Source: Ditylenchus dipsaci (taxonomy: Eukaryota > Nematoda > Chromadorea > Rhabditida > Anguinidae). From it: a stretch of 64,000 nucleotides of DNA. Below are positions 13,030 through 24,200 of the stretch, piece by piece (the stretch's first letter is position 1; each line of letters opens with the position of its first letter). Made by a program: the position numbers and the translations under genes. The stretch lies in the NCBI GenBank assembly GCA_004194705.1, contig SADC01001217.1, forward strand, positions 186,001-250,000, written 5' to 3'. The notes under the pieces are model-generated. The model was given only the letters and a program-made list of their open reading frames with translations. It had not been told where the DNA came from and did no database searches.

Positions 13030-13395
13030 TAAAAAACCATCGACGTTGATGACAATGGCAATTTCGAGTTTTTGAATTCGCGGGGACGACTATTTTATTT
13101 CGAAAATATATTTTGAATTATTTATGGTTCACGATTAAAATTTGTTCAAAATTAAGAACCATCTACTAGTCGAGCCCAACGTTGCTTGACAATTCCAGAT
13201 CGGACATCTTAGTCATAACCTATTATTAGTGATTGTAGATTCGCCTCATCTAATTCACAGAATTTAAATTTTAGATGCGAATAAAAAATAATTCGAAAAA
13301 ACATGTTCCGCATTTTCGGCTGTCCCCCGCCAATTCAAAAACTCTAAATTGACATTGTCATTAATGGCGATGGTCCTTTAAGGTTCCTTGAAAAA
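13030..13395. mobile_element. Inverted-repeat element of CTAGTCGAGCC family
   Basis: Ends of the type AACCATCGACGTTGATGACAA and TTGTCATTAATGGCGATGG are inverted copies, next to GAATTCGCGGGGAC and its partner. The centre holds CTAGTCGAGCCCAACGTTGC and AGATCGGAC, the family core. No gene. Confidence 0.6.
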
Positions 13396-15223
13396 TTACG
13401 AAAAGTTAAAAACTGCTCTTGGGAAAGCTATCACACATTTCGTAGAGTATTTCACTAGCTACACTATGAGTGGTAAGTTGCCTGAAAAAAAGTTCACAAA
13501 AATAGGTCAAAACACAATGCCAGAACACGGTAAATGACTCTTTTGCCTAAAAAATTTTTTTTTGGTTCGTAAAAATAATCTTCATTAGCAGCTGTTGTAT
13601 AACTTTTGTGCTAAAATATATTAAAACGGAAAAATACAAAGTCAAAAATTAGGCTAATGAGTGTTTTGATCTTTTCAGCTCTTTTTTCGTTTTATCAAGC
13701 CTGGAGAAGAGCCATAAAAGTGCTAAAGCGTGTTTACAATGTGTCTATGTCACTTGCACACTAACTTTCATCCCACTAGGCAAATGAATTAACAAGTGGC
13801 AAAATGGATTAAGATGATGTTTTCGCTAGATACTACTAACTCATTTTGCCTAAAATAGTTGCCGATTTAGAGGAATCTCTTTTGGATTGTCGTCAGCAAG
13901 GACTCTTGCTGCATTAAACCACTTGACCATTATTATATTGTTTATTCTAAACTCAGCCTTTTTTGCAAAAGTATAATTATTTTTAATGACGAAAATTAAG
14001 TATAAGAACATTCCTAATCAAATTGTTTTTGGCGTAAAAAAACAGCAAGTCCAGAAAGTTTTTTTGCTTCCACATGTATTTCCTATATTTTCGGGGATTA
14101 AAAACTTGCACTGCTGATTTCTTTTTAAAGATTCCTGGTAACTGACATCTTGGTAAAAATGACTTCGCTGCTTACTATTAGTAGGCATACTGTATTTAAT
14201 CTTGTTGTATCTTATAGACTATGCTAGGGAAACGAAATTTTCTGGCCTGGCACCTATTTCTTCAACGTTTTGATCTGATCGAGTTCCGAGTCTCAAAATT
14301 TTGCTTCGGCTTTAGCTTTAACTTCAAGCTATAGCGTTGCCCCTCACTGCTTATTCAGCCAGTGGAAATCGTCATCACCCAACTGTAATTGTGACCTAAC
14401 ATGTTTGATTAACCTGTTGGCTCTATATGCGTTCGCGGAGAAAGGGTACTTTGGTCTTCAAGCTGATTTAAAAAAATCTTCTGAAAGTCTCAAAAACCAT
14501 TTTTTACACTATTTTAGACTTAGACTTGGGCCAGCATACGTCAGGACTGACTTTTCATACTTTTTAAAGCTTCAAAGAACATTTTTCAGTTCGTCCTAAT
14601 ATATACTGACCTACCCTTACCTAAGCTAAGTGTTCATATTTTTTTACACAAAGAAGCGCATTAAATGCTTATTGAGCTTGGTGGAAAAATCAGCTTGGGG
14701 ACCTTTAAATTTAAAAAACCGTCGATGCATATAGTGCCAATCTTTTTTTACAAGTGCTTTGAGAATTCGGCCCAATTTGACAAAAAGGGGTTTTTCCCTT
14801 GATCCTTTTGTTTTTTTTTGCAATTTTTTAGGCTGAGGCAAGTTCTGATAGTTAAGATAAACTCAAGCATGAGTTTAAATCATGTTCGAGCCAGTTACGT
14901 GTGTATTTGTTGTCTTTAACTATGTTTATTAGGAGTCCTCCCACATTAAACATTCTAAGGCAAAAACAAATAGCAAATTTCAACAGCCCCAGACAAAATT
15001 CAATTCTTATTCAATTTCAGGAAGGTTAAAACAGCAACAAAAGGTCTGCCAACTAGTGTTTGCCAGTAACATTTATTTGTTTTTCTATTTTTTTGTTCCT
15101 ATTTTGAAAGCGTATATTAACACTAGTGTAGCTTGAATTTCGCTTAAAACGTTTTTTGTAGTTTTGTGAGCCTAAACCAATTTAATTTATAGAAACTTTA
15201 TTTATTTGCTATTCATTAACACA

Positions 15224-15515
15224 ATGAACAGTTTATTTGCACTGAGAGCACTGTCGCTACTGGCCGTTTTGGTGGTTGGGCTGGACTGCTTTATGACTTA
15301 CAACTTTCACAAGCCCATAAACTTTGAAAGTTCCGTCCAGGCAACAGTGCAGCTCTGTCTATCAATCGGCGACAGGTAAATTTTTCAAGAAAAAAATTTA
15401 AAAACTTAAAAATTTTAGGTTGGAAATGATAACTCTTTGTTCAAAAGTTCTTTTGAACGGCCATCCAGATCATTTCGTGGTTTGCCAAGAGCACAACAAG
15501 AAGATGTTGACCTAG
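15224..15515 (+). CDS. 82-residue secreted peptide, unknown function
   Basis: Two exons (15224-15375, 15419-15515) are joined across a 43-nt GT-AG intron ending in AATTTTAG and encode 82 residues. The start MNSLFALRALSLLAVLVVGL is a clear signal peptide. The mature part is about 60 residues with three cysteines (QLCLS, TLCSK, VVCQE) and no other family mark, so it could be a small secreted effector, hormone-like or structural peptide. A splice-acceptor-like TTTATAG lies 33 nt upstream of the ATG. AATAAA at 15584-15589 is about 70 nt past the stop, fitting a compact gene. Frame, intron phase and signal peptide agree without any correction. I do not recognise a homologue. Confidence 0.65.
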
Positions 15516-15796
15516 TAAATATGTACGACACTCTATACTACCCCTACACACTTTGAAATTAAGGCAAAAATCGATTGTGACAAAATAAAATCGCTTTGTT
15601 TTTTATTGTTTTCCTGCTTGCTTTACCAATTCTAAATAAGACAGACAGCCACTTATTGCAAATAAATATTGTTATTGTTTTTGTTATATGGTTTTTATTT
15701 AGCACGAAGAAAAACATTAAAACTATTTCAGCCGAGCAAACACTTTTTTAACATTTAATTTTATTTTCATCTATATTGAAAGTCTTCGCTGTCTCA

Positions 15797-16629
15797 ATGC
15801 TGCCACACTTTTAGGCTAATAGAATTCCTTTCAGTTTTTTGTTGGGCCACTGGCTGCGGAGACCCAAATTGCTGAGGCCACCACTGTTGGGGTCTCTGCT
15901 GCAAGTCCCTTGCACTTTGAGAGCTTTGAGGCTGCCAGGATGACTGGTACTTATCATTTTCTCGCTCGTGATGCATCTGGTCCATACTTATTTGGTCAGG
16001 CTTCTGGTATGTGTTTTGAATTTTGTCTGATTCGAATATTTTAGTAGTTGCTGCAAAACCATCTGCATGCTTTTGTGAATAACGTTCTCTTTCATCAAGC
16101 TGCTCAGAGAGAGTTTCATCATTGACGGACTGAGCACACACTGCTCTAAAGTTTTCTTCCTTGAGGAAGAGCTCTGCAAGAGCAGCGATAAATTTGGTTG
16201 TGTTAATTCCAGGCCTGGTCTTGAGATTTTTTCTCGATATTTGCTTTTAAAAAGCTTTTCTCTATTTCACACTGCGTAAACTTTCGTTCTAGCAAAAGCC
16301 AGACTGTCGATCCTTCGACGTCTTGGTTGTTAATTTTCAGAAGACGAACAATCTTTTCGACAAGCCTCTGAAAGAGCTCCCGTACCAACACTTCGGTATT
16401 TCCGTACTTTGACCTCAGGAGTTCGAGTACGAGCTGGTAGATCTGGTCTTGAATGAAGATTCCGGTGATTACTTCTTTAGATTCACCATTTTAGGAGAGA
16501 GCGAAGGTGGATCATTTTTTCAACAGAGGCTAAACTTGGATGGTTTTGTATCGCAACTTTGAACATCTCGTACCATTCTTGCCACTCTGATCTTACGCCA
16601 TTGAACTAATTAAGTTTTATAGTTGGCAG
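15797..16629 (-). pseudogene. BEL/Pao-type gag remnant, 3' part
   Basis: Read on the minus strand, this part holds the DUF1759-like core of BEL/Pao retrotransposon gag: FNG...W..WYEMF, IHLRSLL, then a YGN motif followed by a helical stretch, and a C-terminal Gln/Trp-rich tail (QQRPQQWWPQQ). Several frame changes and at least one in-frame TAG just before FNG show it is dead. It is separated from its 5' part (18140-18420) by a hAT-like element at 16630-18131 with a target duplication. No protease, reverse transcriptase, integrase or LTR was seen nearby, so only gag survives. Confidence 0.65.
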
Positions 16630-18131
16630 CAGGGTTCGACAAATGTGCCCTTTTCGGTAACAATGTGCCCTTTTTCTTTGATTTTCACCGTTGACAAAAG
16701 CATGTGCCCTTAATGTGCCCTTTGTAGGGCACATATTTTTGGCGCAAAATTTTTGTGCCCTTTCTAGGGCACAATGTACTTTTTTTAGGGTACATATTTT
16801 TCGGTCTAAATTCACGTGCCCCTTTTAAAGCACATTATCCGAAAAATGCGCCCTTTTCAAGACAAAATGCGCCCTTTGTTTTTAAAAATATTTTCTTAAT
16901 TTTTTATGTTTTTTGATCATTAGTGTTTTTTTACAGTTTTATTTATCTTTCGGCCTATACATGGTTAAAATCACAAGCATTTGATTGTTTTATAGATCTG
17001 CAGCAATTAAAATATACAATTGTATTAGAAGTTCATTAAATTTTCAGCATTATTTAATTCGTCTGTTTCTGGCAACACGTTATTAAGAAATAGTGATCGC
17101 GGGCATATAAGTTTAGCAAAGTAAAGCAAGTGAAGCAAATCCAATAATTTTGTAGAACAAGCTTTGGGCTATCCGATGCAAGTTTTAACTTGAGTGAGTC
17201 ATAACAAAATTCAAAATTCCCTGTGGGCCGAAGTTTTTTTCTGATTTTTGTGCCCAGAAAATGACCCTTGTTATAGAGCTACCTTATTGCTCATCCTTTA
17301 AATTTGTATCACCGCTAACTTTGGACTCGAAGAAATCTTAAACTTCAAGCTTTCTTTTAAGTCCAAAATAAGTAGTGTTACAAGTTTTAAACATGAGCAA
17401 CAAAGTAGTTCTATAACTGAGGTCATTTTCTTTGCACAAAAAATCAGAAAAAACTTGAATTTTGCTATGACTCACTTAAGTTAAAAATTGCGTCGGATAG
17501 CCCAAAGTTCGTTCTACAAAGTTGTTCGAATTTATTTCAGAATATGAAAAAAATTATAAATTTTTGGGGAAATTTAACTCATGTTATTTTGTGTGTTAAA
17601 CCTCCAAAATCCCGTGTAGCAACAAAATCAGTTTGTAGCGCTGAGTCTCAGCTTTCTCTTAAGTCCAAATTTTCTGTGATACCACAACAAAATTTGGTGT
17701 AAAAAATTTCAAAAAGTTTCAAATTTATAGTCTTTTTTCGCCCAATGGATGTGCATTCGCAACTGCATACGGCATGCCGCTAAGAAAAGAGCTGCTTTAA
17801 AGCAGAGAAATATGGACTTAGAAATAAGAATGCTCAATTTGCATACAAAACATACATACTTACTGTGATTATTCATAATATTCTCATTGTGAACTATTTT
17901 AAAATTGTATAGGCCGAAATATGAATAGAAACTGTGAAAAACACCAAAAATTGAAAAAAAAACATAAAAAAAATTGACAAAAAATTAAAAAATATTTGCC
18001 TTGAAAAGTGCACATTTTTTGGATGATGTGCCCTAAAAGGGCACATTGTGCCCTAGAAAGGGCACATAAATTTTGCGCTAAAAATATGTGCCCTGAAATG
18101 TGCCCTTTTAGCGCGCATTTGTCGAACCCTG
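16630..18131. mobile_element. hAT-like non-autonomous element, copy 1
   Basis: Ends are CAGGGTTCGACAAATGTG and its inverse, flanked by 8-bp duplications GTTGGCAG and GCTGGCAG (7 of 8 identical), typical of hAT. Subterminal regions are crowded with GTGCCCT/AGGGCAC palindromes. The middle has a nested inverted repeat (about 17130-17535). Near 17745-17880 is a fragment ending WMCIRN...KKRAALK that matches the tail of the membrane-protein exon in the larger copy at 40695-44376. No transposase. Confidence 0.85.
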
Positions 18132-18139
18132 GCTGGCAG

Positions 18140-18420
18140 CTGCACTGAGGATGCCGTGGCTACAATAGCTTGAGAGGGATTGTCTCTTTGCATTCGCCTT
18201 TTCTCAGATTTCAATAAGAGAATCGGTTTCATGATCAGTGACATCGCTTTCTCACTAGTTTCTAGTTCTTCTTTTGCTCCTATTTCTTCCATGAAGTCAA
18301 TGTACTCTGCGCCTTGAGAGGTCTGCTCAGTAGCTCTTGCTTTTGTGATTATCGAAACATATCTTTTCTGTGCTGACTCCAGTTTGTTAATCTAATTCTC
18401 GAATCTTCCATGTTGACTTT
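18140..18420 (-). pseudogene. BEL/Pao-type gag remnant, 5' part
   Basis: The minus-strand reading gives a charged, helical gag N-terminal segment (INKLESAQKRY, then KSEKRRMQRD) ending VQLP, which leads straight into the FNG core on the other side of the hAT-like insertion. No intact start could be fixed. The insertion at its 3' edge created the 8-bp duplication. Confidence 0.55.
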
Positions 18421-18949
18421 CGGCTTCAAACAAAACAATTTCCAGCAAAAGCAAGTTTTCGGCATGACTATGACCATCAAAGGCTGTCCATACGTATGAG
18501 TTGTCTTCTTAGCGCAGAGTTTGCAACCTTCTTACAGACTGTCTAATCTGATATTGATATGGAGCACTTATTTTTGGCTAATTTATTGAACGTGAAAGTT
18601 CTGAGTTATTGATACAAGAATTCGAAAAGTTCGACTTTTCAAGGAATAAAACCTCACACGCACTTGTTAGCAAATTTATCAGAAAAAACTGACTATGACT
18701 AATTTTAGGTGGGGCTTTTTGGAACAAAAGCAAAGCTTTATTTTTAAAGAAATTTTAGTTATTAATTGCGTCGAAGACACACATTCCTTTATACTCAGAA
18801 GAAGTGATTTTTCGGTTAAATATTTCGGAACAAAACCGAATTTTTTTTCACACAAAAATATATACAGTGGGATTAAACCCAAGCTTATGGCCAGATCACT
18901 AATAGTCTGTCTTTGACTAGAGTTTTGCAGGTTAAAAACCCTATACTCT

Positions 18950-19396
18950 AGCCGTATGGGGACTTTGGACCTATCCCTCAATGGAAGGGGGGCCGGTTTT
19001 TGCCTTGGTCCCCCCTGTTGATTTTTGACCTGATTATAACATTCACATTATTCAAAACTGCCTTTAAAAAAATTATTATACTCTGCGTTTATATTTAATA
19101 AAATCCGCACTGTTATTTTTCAAGCAGCGAAGTTAAAGAACAGTAAAAAAGAATGATTATTAACGGTATCTGAGATAACCACTACTTAAGCGCCGGCGCT
19201 TAGCTGCGCCGGCGTTAATTCTTAACCCGGCGGAGCGCCGGTGCTATAAGCGCCGGCGCTCCGCCGCCGCTTGAACAATCCTGCATACGCTGGCCTATTT
19301 TTGCCTGAGCTTTAGCCTAAAAACTCACAAAAAACAACAACAGGGGACCGAGGCAAACTCCCCCCCCCATTGAGGGATAGGGCCGGGACTTTATTA
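18950..19396. mobile_element. Inverted-repeat element with GC-rich centre
   Basis: CCTATCCCTCAATGG next to a G-run and TTTGCC.TGGTCCCC at the left are found inverted near 19322-19395. The centre (19190-19280) is made of GCGCCGGCGCT palindromes, a sharp GC peak in AT-rich DNA. No gene. Confidence 0.55.
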
Positions 19397-19830
19397 CAAA
19401 AGTGGCTTCAAACAAACAAACCTTGATCAAATCGATCCAGCTGCCCAAACTGATTGTTATTGCCGGGAGCGCCACTTGTGAAAACGCGAAAAAGTTCCAC
19501 AAAAAGATTTTAGGTAATAAGGGCAAAAAGCCCAAGGTTAATTAGGGGAGTGGCCCTCATTTTAGTTGTAGTTAATTGCTGCAAGCAGCTATCAATCAAT
19601 TTAAATAGTTTTTATTCACATAAAAATTACACACCAAAATTGATTATCTAGAAAAAGGAACAGCTGAAAATTGTAAATTTGCTGACTGCCTACCTTTTGG
19701 TGGTTGCTTGACTAGCTAAGCACCCCCCAGAAGAAATAGCACTCCGACATACAATCAGAGAAAAATCCAGCCAGCCCTTTTAAATACGAATAACTACATT
19801 ACAAAAAATATCAACAAATTCCTTTTCATC

Positions 19831-19855
19831 ACAGGGCATGCATTATTGGGTGAGT
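19831..19855 (+). other. Candidate trans-spliced first exon of nuclear receptor
   Basis: TTTTCATCACAG is followed by GGC, ATG CAT TAT TGG and then a consensus donor GTGAGT. The 12-nt coding piece ends in phase 0, which matches the first recognised receptor exon at 21226. It would supply the missing start (MHYW) but the piece is so short that chance is possible. Confidence 0.35.
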
Positions 19856-20284
19856 CAACTATAATGATTTGTTTAAACATTATAAATATAAACCTTATAA
19901 CCTTATAATTATAAACCTTATAAAAACGCTTTTTTCTATTAGATGGCGAGAGTCTTTTCTCGAGCTTTTTTATTGATTAAGTTATACAGCAAAAATATAT
20001 GAGGAACAAAAGCCGCAATTTAAACTCTCTTTATTTTTCTTTGTTTATTTTTAAACAAATTATAATATTTACAAGCTTCTTCATTTCTTAAAACTCTTTC
20101 CCAGGAATTAGATTATTTTTAAGTTGTAACTTATTAACTTTTATTGTTGTTGAAGCCTTCGTTTTTAAATCTTACAATTTTTATAACCTCAGATGTCGTT
20201 AAAAAGGGTTGAAATTCCTTTGGAGGTGACACCTCAAAAAATGCCGACCAAATGAAGTGGGTGCACGACCCGGTTGGTGCTTAG

Positions 20285-20667
20285 CAGTGTTGTAAATCTT
20301 GGCACCGGCTAAATTTTAGGCACCTGTTTCTAGCAGTTTTTAATATTACTCAGCCCCGTGCCGCGGATCATTAAGTAGCTCAGACATCGGCTCCGGGCTA
20401 GGGATAAAAAAATTAGTCATTCAACCCTTTTAACATAGCGGCTCCGGCCTGGTGCCGAAAAAATTTACAAAAGAATTTTACGTTAAAAATGTTTTGGCAC
20501 CGAGCCGGTGCCACTATGTTAAAATGATTAAATGACTAATTTTTTTATTCCTAGCCCGGAGCCGATGTCTGAGCTACATAATGATCCGCGGCCCCGGGCT
20601 AAGTAATATTAAAAACTGCTATAAACAGGTGCCTGAAGTTTAGCCGGTGCCGAGATTTACAGCACTG
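20285..20667. mobile_element. hAT-type palindromic MITE, copy 1
   Basis: CAGTGTTGTAAATCTTGGCA at the left is matched by GCCGAGATTTACAGCACTG at the right, and almost the whole element is one palindrome of about 190-bp arms. It is flanked by GTGCTTAG and GTGCCTAG (7 of 8). A relative with a perfect duplication lies at 44500-44855. Confidence 0.8.
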
Positions 20668-21225
20668 GTGCCTAGACTGAACTTCATAGGCTGTCTATCG
20701 CCTTTTTTTAATAAATGTCTAAGAATTTTTTTAGTACTTTAAACTTTTCTTAATCTTTTTTGAACTTTTTTTGTTAGTATTATAAGAGTTCAGTTTTTTT
20801 AATTAAAGAAATGTTTCGAGATAAGTTGCATCAAACAGCGTGGCTGCAAGTTGGGGGCTGCCGCAGGCAGAACCAACGCGATCTAGTGAAAAAATATTTT
20901 GCAACAAAAACTTTTGTACCTCCTGGGACACATGTGCATAAATGGGTTAAGCCCACAAACATCTGATTTTCACAAAAACACAAAAAAATAAGATTTTCGC
21001 CGATGTTTGATATTCGACACTGTTAGCGCCTTTTTTTCACGCTTTAGCGTTTCATTTTTTCAGTGAAACTAAAAACACGCTAGCCTTTTATTGAAGTTGT
21101 AGTTTAGTTGAACATTGTAGTCTAGTTGTAGATATGTATACATTTTTCTATTTAATATAATGTCAATCATATTTGCCATATTATTTACATTCTATTTTCA
21201 AATAAGATATTCATAATCTTTTTAG

Positions 21226-24200
21226 GCTTTCAAATATGCAAAAAAAGTTTGCGAAGAATCTCTAGAAAATCCTAGGGAAATTTGTTTAGTTTGTGGACAG
21301 CCAACAGAACAATGCATGCATTACGGAGTATTAAGTTGCAAAAGTGAGCTGACGTTTTATAAGCTTGTTAATTCAGTATTTTTAGGCTGCAGATCTATAT
21401 TCCGACGCATTATCATATTAAAAAGCAGTATTCATGTTCAGAATCATCGTTGGATAACATTGATCATGGTAATTAACGAGCAGCAATTTTTCGATTTAAA
21501 AAAGATTTAAAAATTAATTTCGATTTAAAAAATTTAAAAAAGATCTGTGTAAGGGAGGGGAGAATAGCACGGTGTGTCAAAATTTAATGTTGACGACACT
21601 GTCATCAACAGCGATGGTCGATTAAATTACAATTTATTATATGATTAAATTATATAATCAAATTTAGTACTCAAATGCAGAGCGTGTCGATTTGATCGAT
21701 GCTTACTGCTGGGAATGAATCCTCAAGCTTTAAAACTACCAGAAAATATAGACAGAAATGATGTTGTCGTTGAATTAACGATAAAAAAATATCATCTACT
21801 AAAGAAATACAAGGATCGCAATCTTCATTTGTCAAAGGTAATTTTATTTTTAAACTTCATATCAGACCAGCGCTTAAAAAACATGAGGACATTTGCTCAA
21901 AATAAGAAGATTTTAGTGTATTTTTTCCAAATTTTCGATTTTATCCAGTGATTATTGCTCTTTTGCTGCTAAAAATAAGATTTTGACTAAAAATCTCAAA
22001 AAAATATTTAAAATCCAAAAATGAAGACAAATACACAAACAGTTTTATTCTGCCATTACCACAGGGGCTTAAAATTCAAAAACATAATCACTTTAAAAAC
22101 AACAAAACGCCAAGATTTTTGAAAGACATTTTCTTATATTTTCTATAATTTCCAGTGTTTATTGACTACGATATGCAAATTTTGACGAAAAATTCCTTTT
22201 TTTCAGCAAGGATTAGAGTTTCCAATCAAAAGTCAACGCAACCTTAGCGAACCTTTACTGTTAAGACTCAAATCTATTAAATACATATACTAAGCTTGTT
22301 TGTCATGACTAAGAAATCTATCTGAAAAATCCATTTCTTGTGTCAAAGAAACTCTGAATAAATGAAAATTTGGTAACCTTTAGAGTAGCTCAACTTCGAA
22401 CCAATGCTAAAAAACGGGCAAGAAACGGAACACAGGAAAGAACTTTATTTAAAAAAAACAGACTATAACAATATCGAAGAAGTTAGGTAGGCAATTTGGC
22501 CAACAAATTCATCGAGTCTTCATAGGCGTATTCCCAATAACTGGCCTTGCTTACTCCATCTGAATACGCTTTGGTGAACTTCTACTCACTCTTCAGGGCA
22601 GTAATGGCAGCTACGAACTGAGACATAGGATGGAGCACAGAAGGAAAATTTCAAGAACATGGACCACACAATCTGGCAGATCTCCACGCACAGCCTACTC
22701 CTTACTGATATCACTGACTTATTCCTGCATTACAATGGTTTAGAATATGAACTCTTAGTAGGAGACCAACCTTAGAGGGGATGTCGACAGTCGTCAACAA
22801 TCACCAAATAGCTTCGAGCAGCGGCTTTCTCCATCAGGCGCTTTTGGCAACAGCTTCTGACACTCTGAAATGTGTAACCGCGAAAACGAATTCCTTCTTC
22901 CGGATCCAGAACCGACGTTTCTACCAAGGCAAGGACTTTCTTGTTGTGCTCAGGTATCTTCTTGGCCAAGACTTCCTTCAAGTTGACTTGGCTTCGGCAT
23001 CATCTTGAGATGTTTTGACTTATCTTCCTTTTCTTCGGCTCGTTTCGCTACAAAAAAACTACGATATTTTGAGATTCCGTCTCTAGGTAAAGTAAGGTAA
23101 AATAGATTACAGAGAGTTCCTTTGGCCAGTTTTGCTGAAACAAAAGACTTATAACCACTACCAAAGAGTAAGGTAAAACAGCTTACAAAGACGAATTCTT
23201 GTAGCCGCCTTAGCTCGCTCACAAGAATTGTTCTTAGCCTGCTTCGTGCGCTTATTCTTCTCCCATCTTTTCTTGGATGCCGCTGCACGAATTTCAGATA
23301 AAGACGAACCATCTGACTCGGAGCACATTCTTCTGGTGGTGACCATCTTTAGCTCTCAAAAACGAAGAATTTATTTTTGCATGAGATGCTCCAAATTTGC
23401 ATTTTTAGAGCTTTTCTATACACCAAAACGTAGCCCATACATTCAGTTACTCGAAAAGTTGAGCCGAATTTTGTGATGATGTTATTTTAGAAACTAGAGA
23501 CCACTTGAAGCAAACAAGTGGCATTTTCCGAGTAAAAATAGGGGTTTTTGCGTTATTCATCTAACTCTTGCATAAAACACCCTAAATTTGCATTTTTTGC
23601 ATACTTCCTTGGTACCAAAATGTAGCAAATTTACTCCTCTATTAAGCCCCCGGTTTATTTTTTTAATGATATGAGAGAATATGGTGGCGAGAAACCCTCT
23701 CAAGCTTAACAACCCAAATTTGTTTGAATATTTTTTACATGAAATATTTGTGGTCTTAAATTTTCAAATGTTTTATAAATGAGTGATGGCTTGTTCGAAA
23801 GCTACAATCAAGGCGAATCTAACTCGACAAAATTGAACAGTAAAACATTTAATATTTATTAACCACCGGTAGAAAACATGAACCCATAGAAAATCAAGCC
23901 AATTTTAAAATTTTTGATTTGGCGCAAAAATTCTAAAGTGATTATGTTTTTGAATTTTAAGCCCCTGTGTTACATGAACTTTGTCTACACCATTAAACGA
24001 ACATCTACATACATCACAAAACATCCGCCTTTGCGGGTTTTTTCATCATTCCTACTATGTTGAATTACTTTTACACGATGCTTGACGCCGTGCAAGAACG
24101 TAAGAACAAGAGCTCACACGGAGGAGTGACGAACAAAATCTACAAAAAGACCACAGAATTCGACAAAAAATTGACGGTCGAGCCGAAAACCGAGAATTTC

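Larger units (their letters stand above)
5409..15190. other. Gene-poor spacer filled with small inverted-repeat elements
   Basis: I find no convincing gene here. The individually listed elements explain parts of it. Stretches 5409-6390, 10061-13025 and 13396-15190 are AT-rich single-copy-looking DNA with short chance frames only; 14405-14841 has frames on both strands without family signs. Confidence 0.5.

Noticed and set aside
18679..18981. Overlapping frames of 73 and 100 codons
   Set aside because: Opposite-strand mirror frames with no motif; right end runs into an inverted-repeat element.
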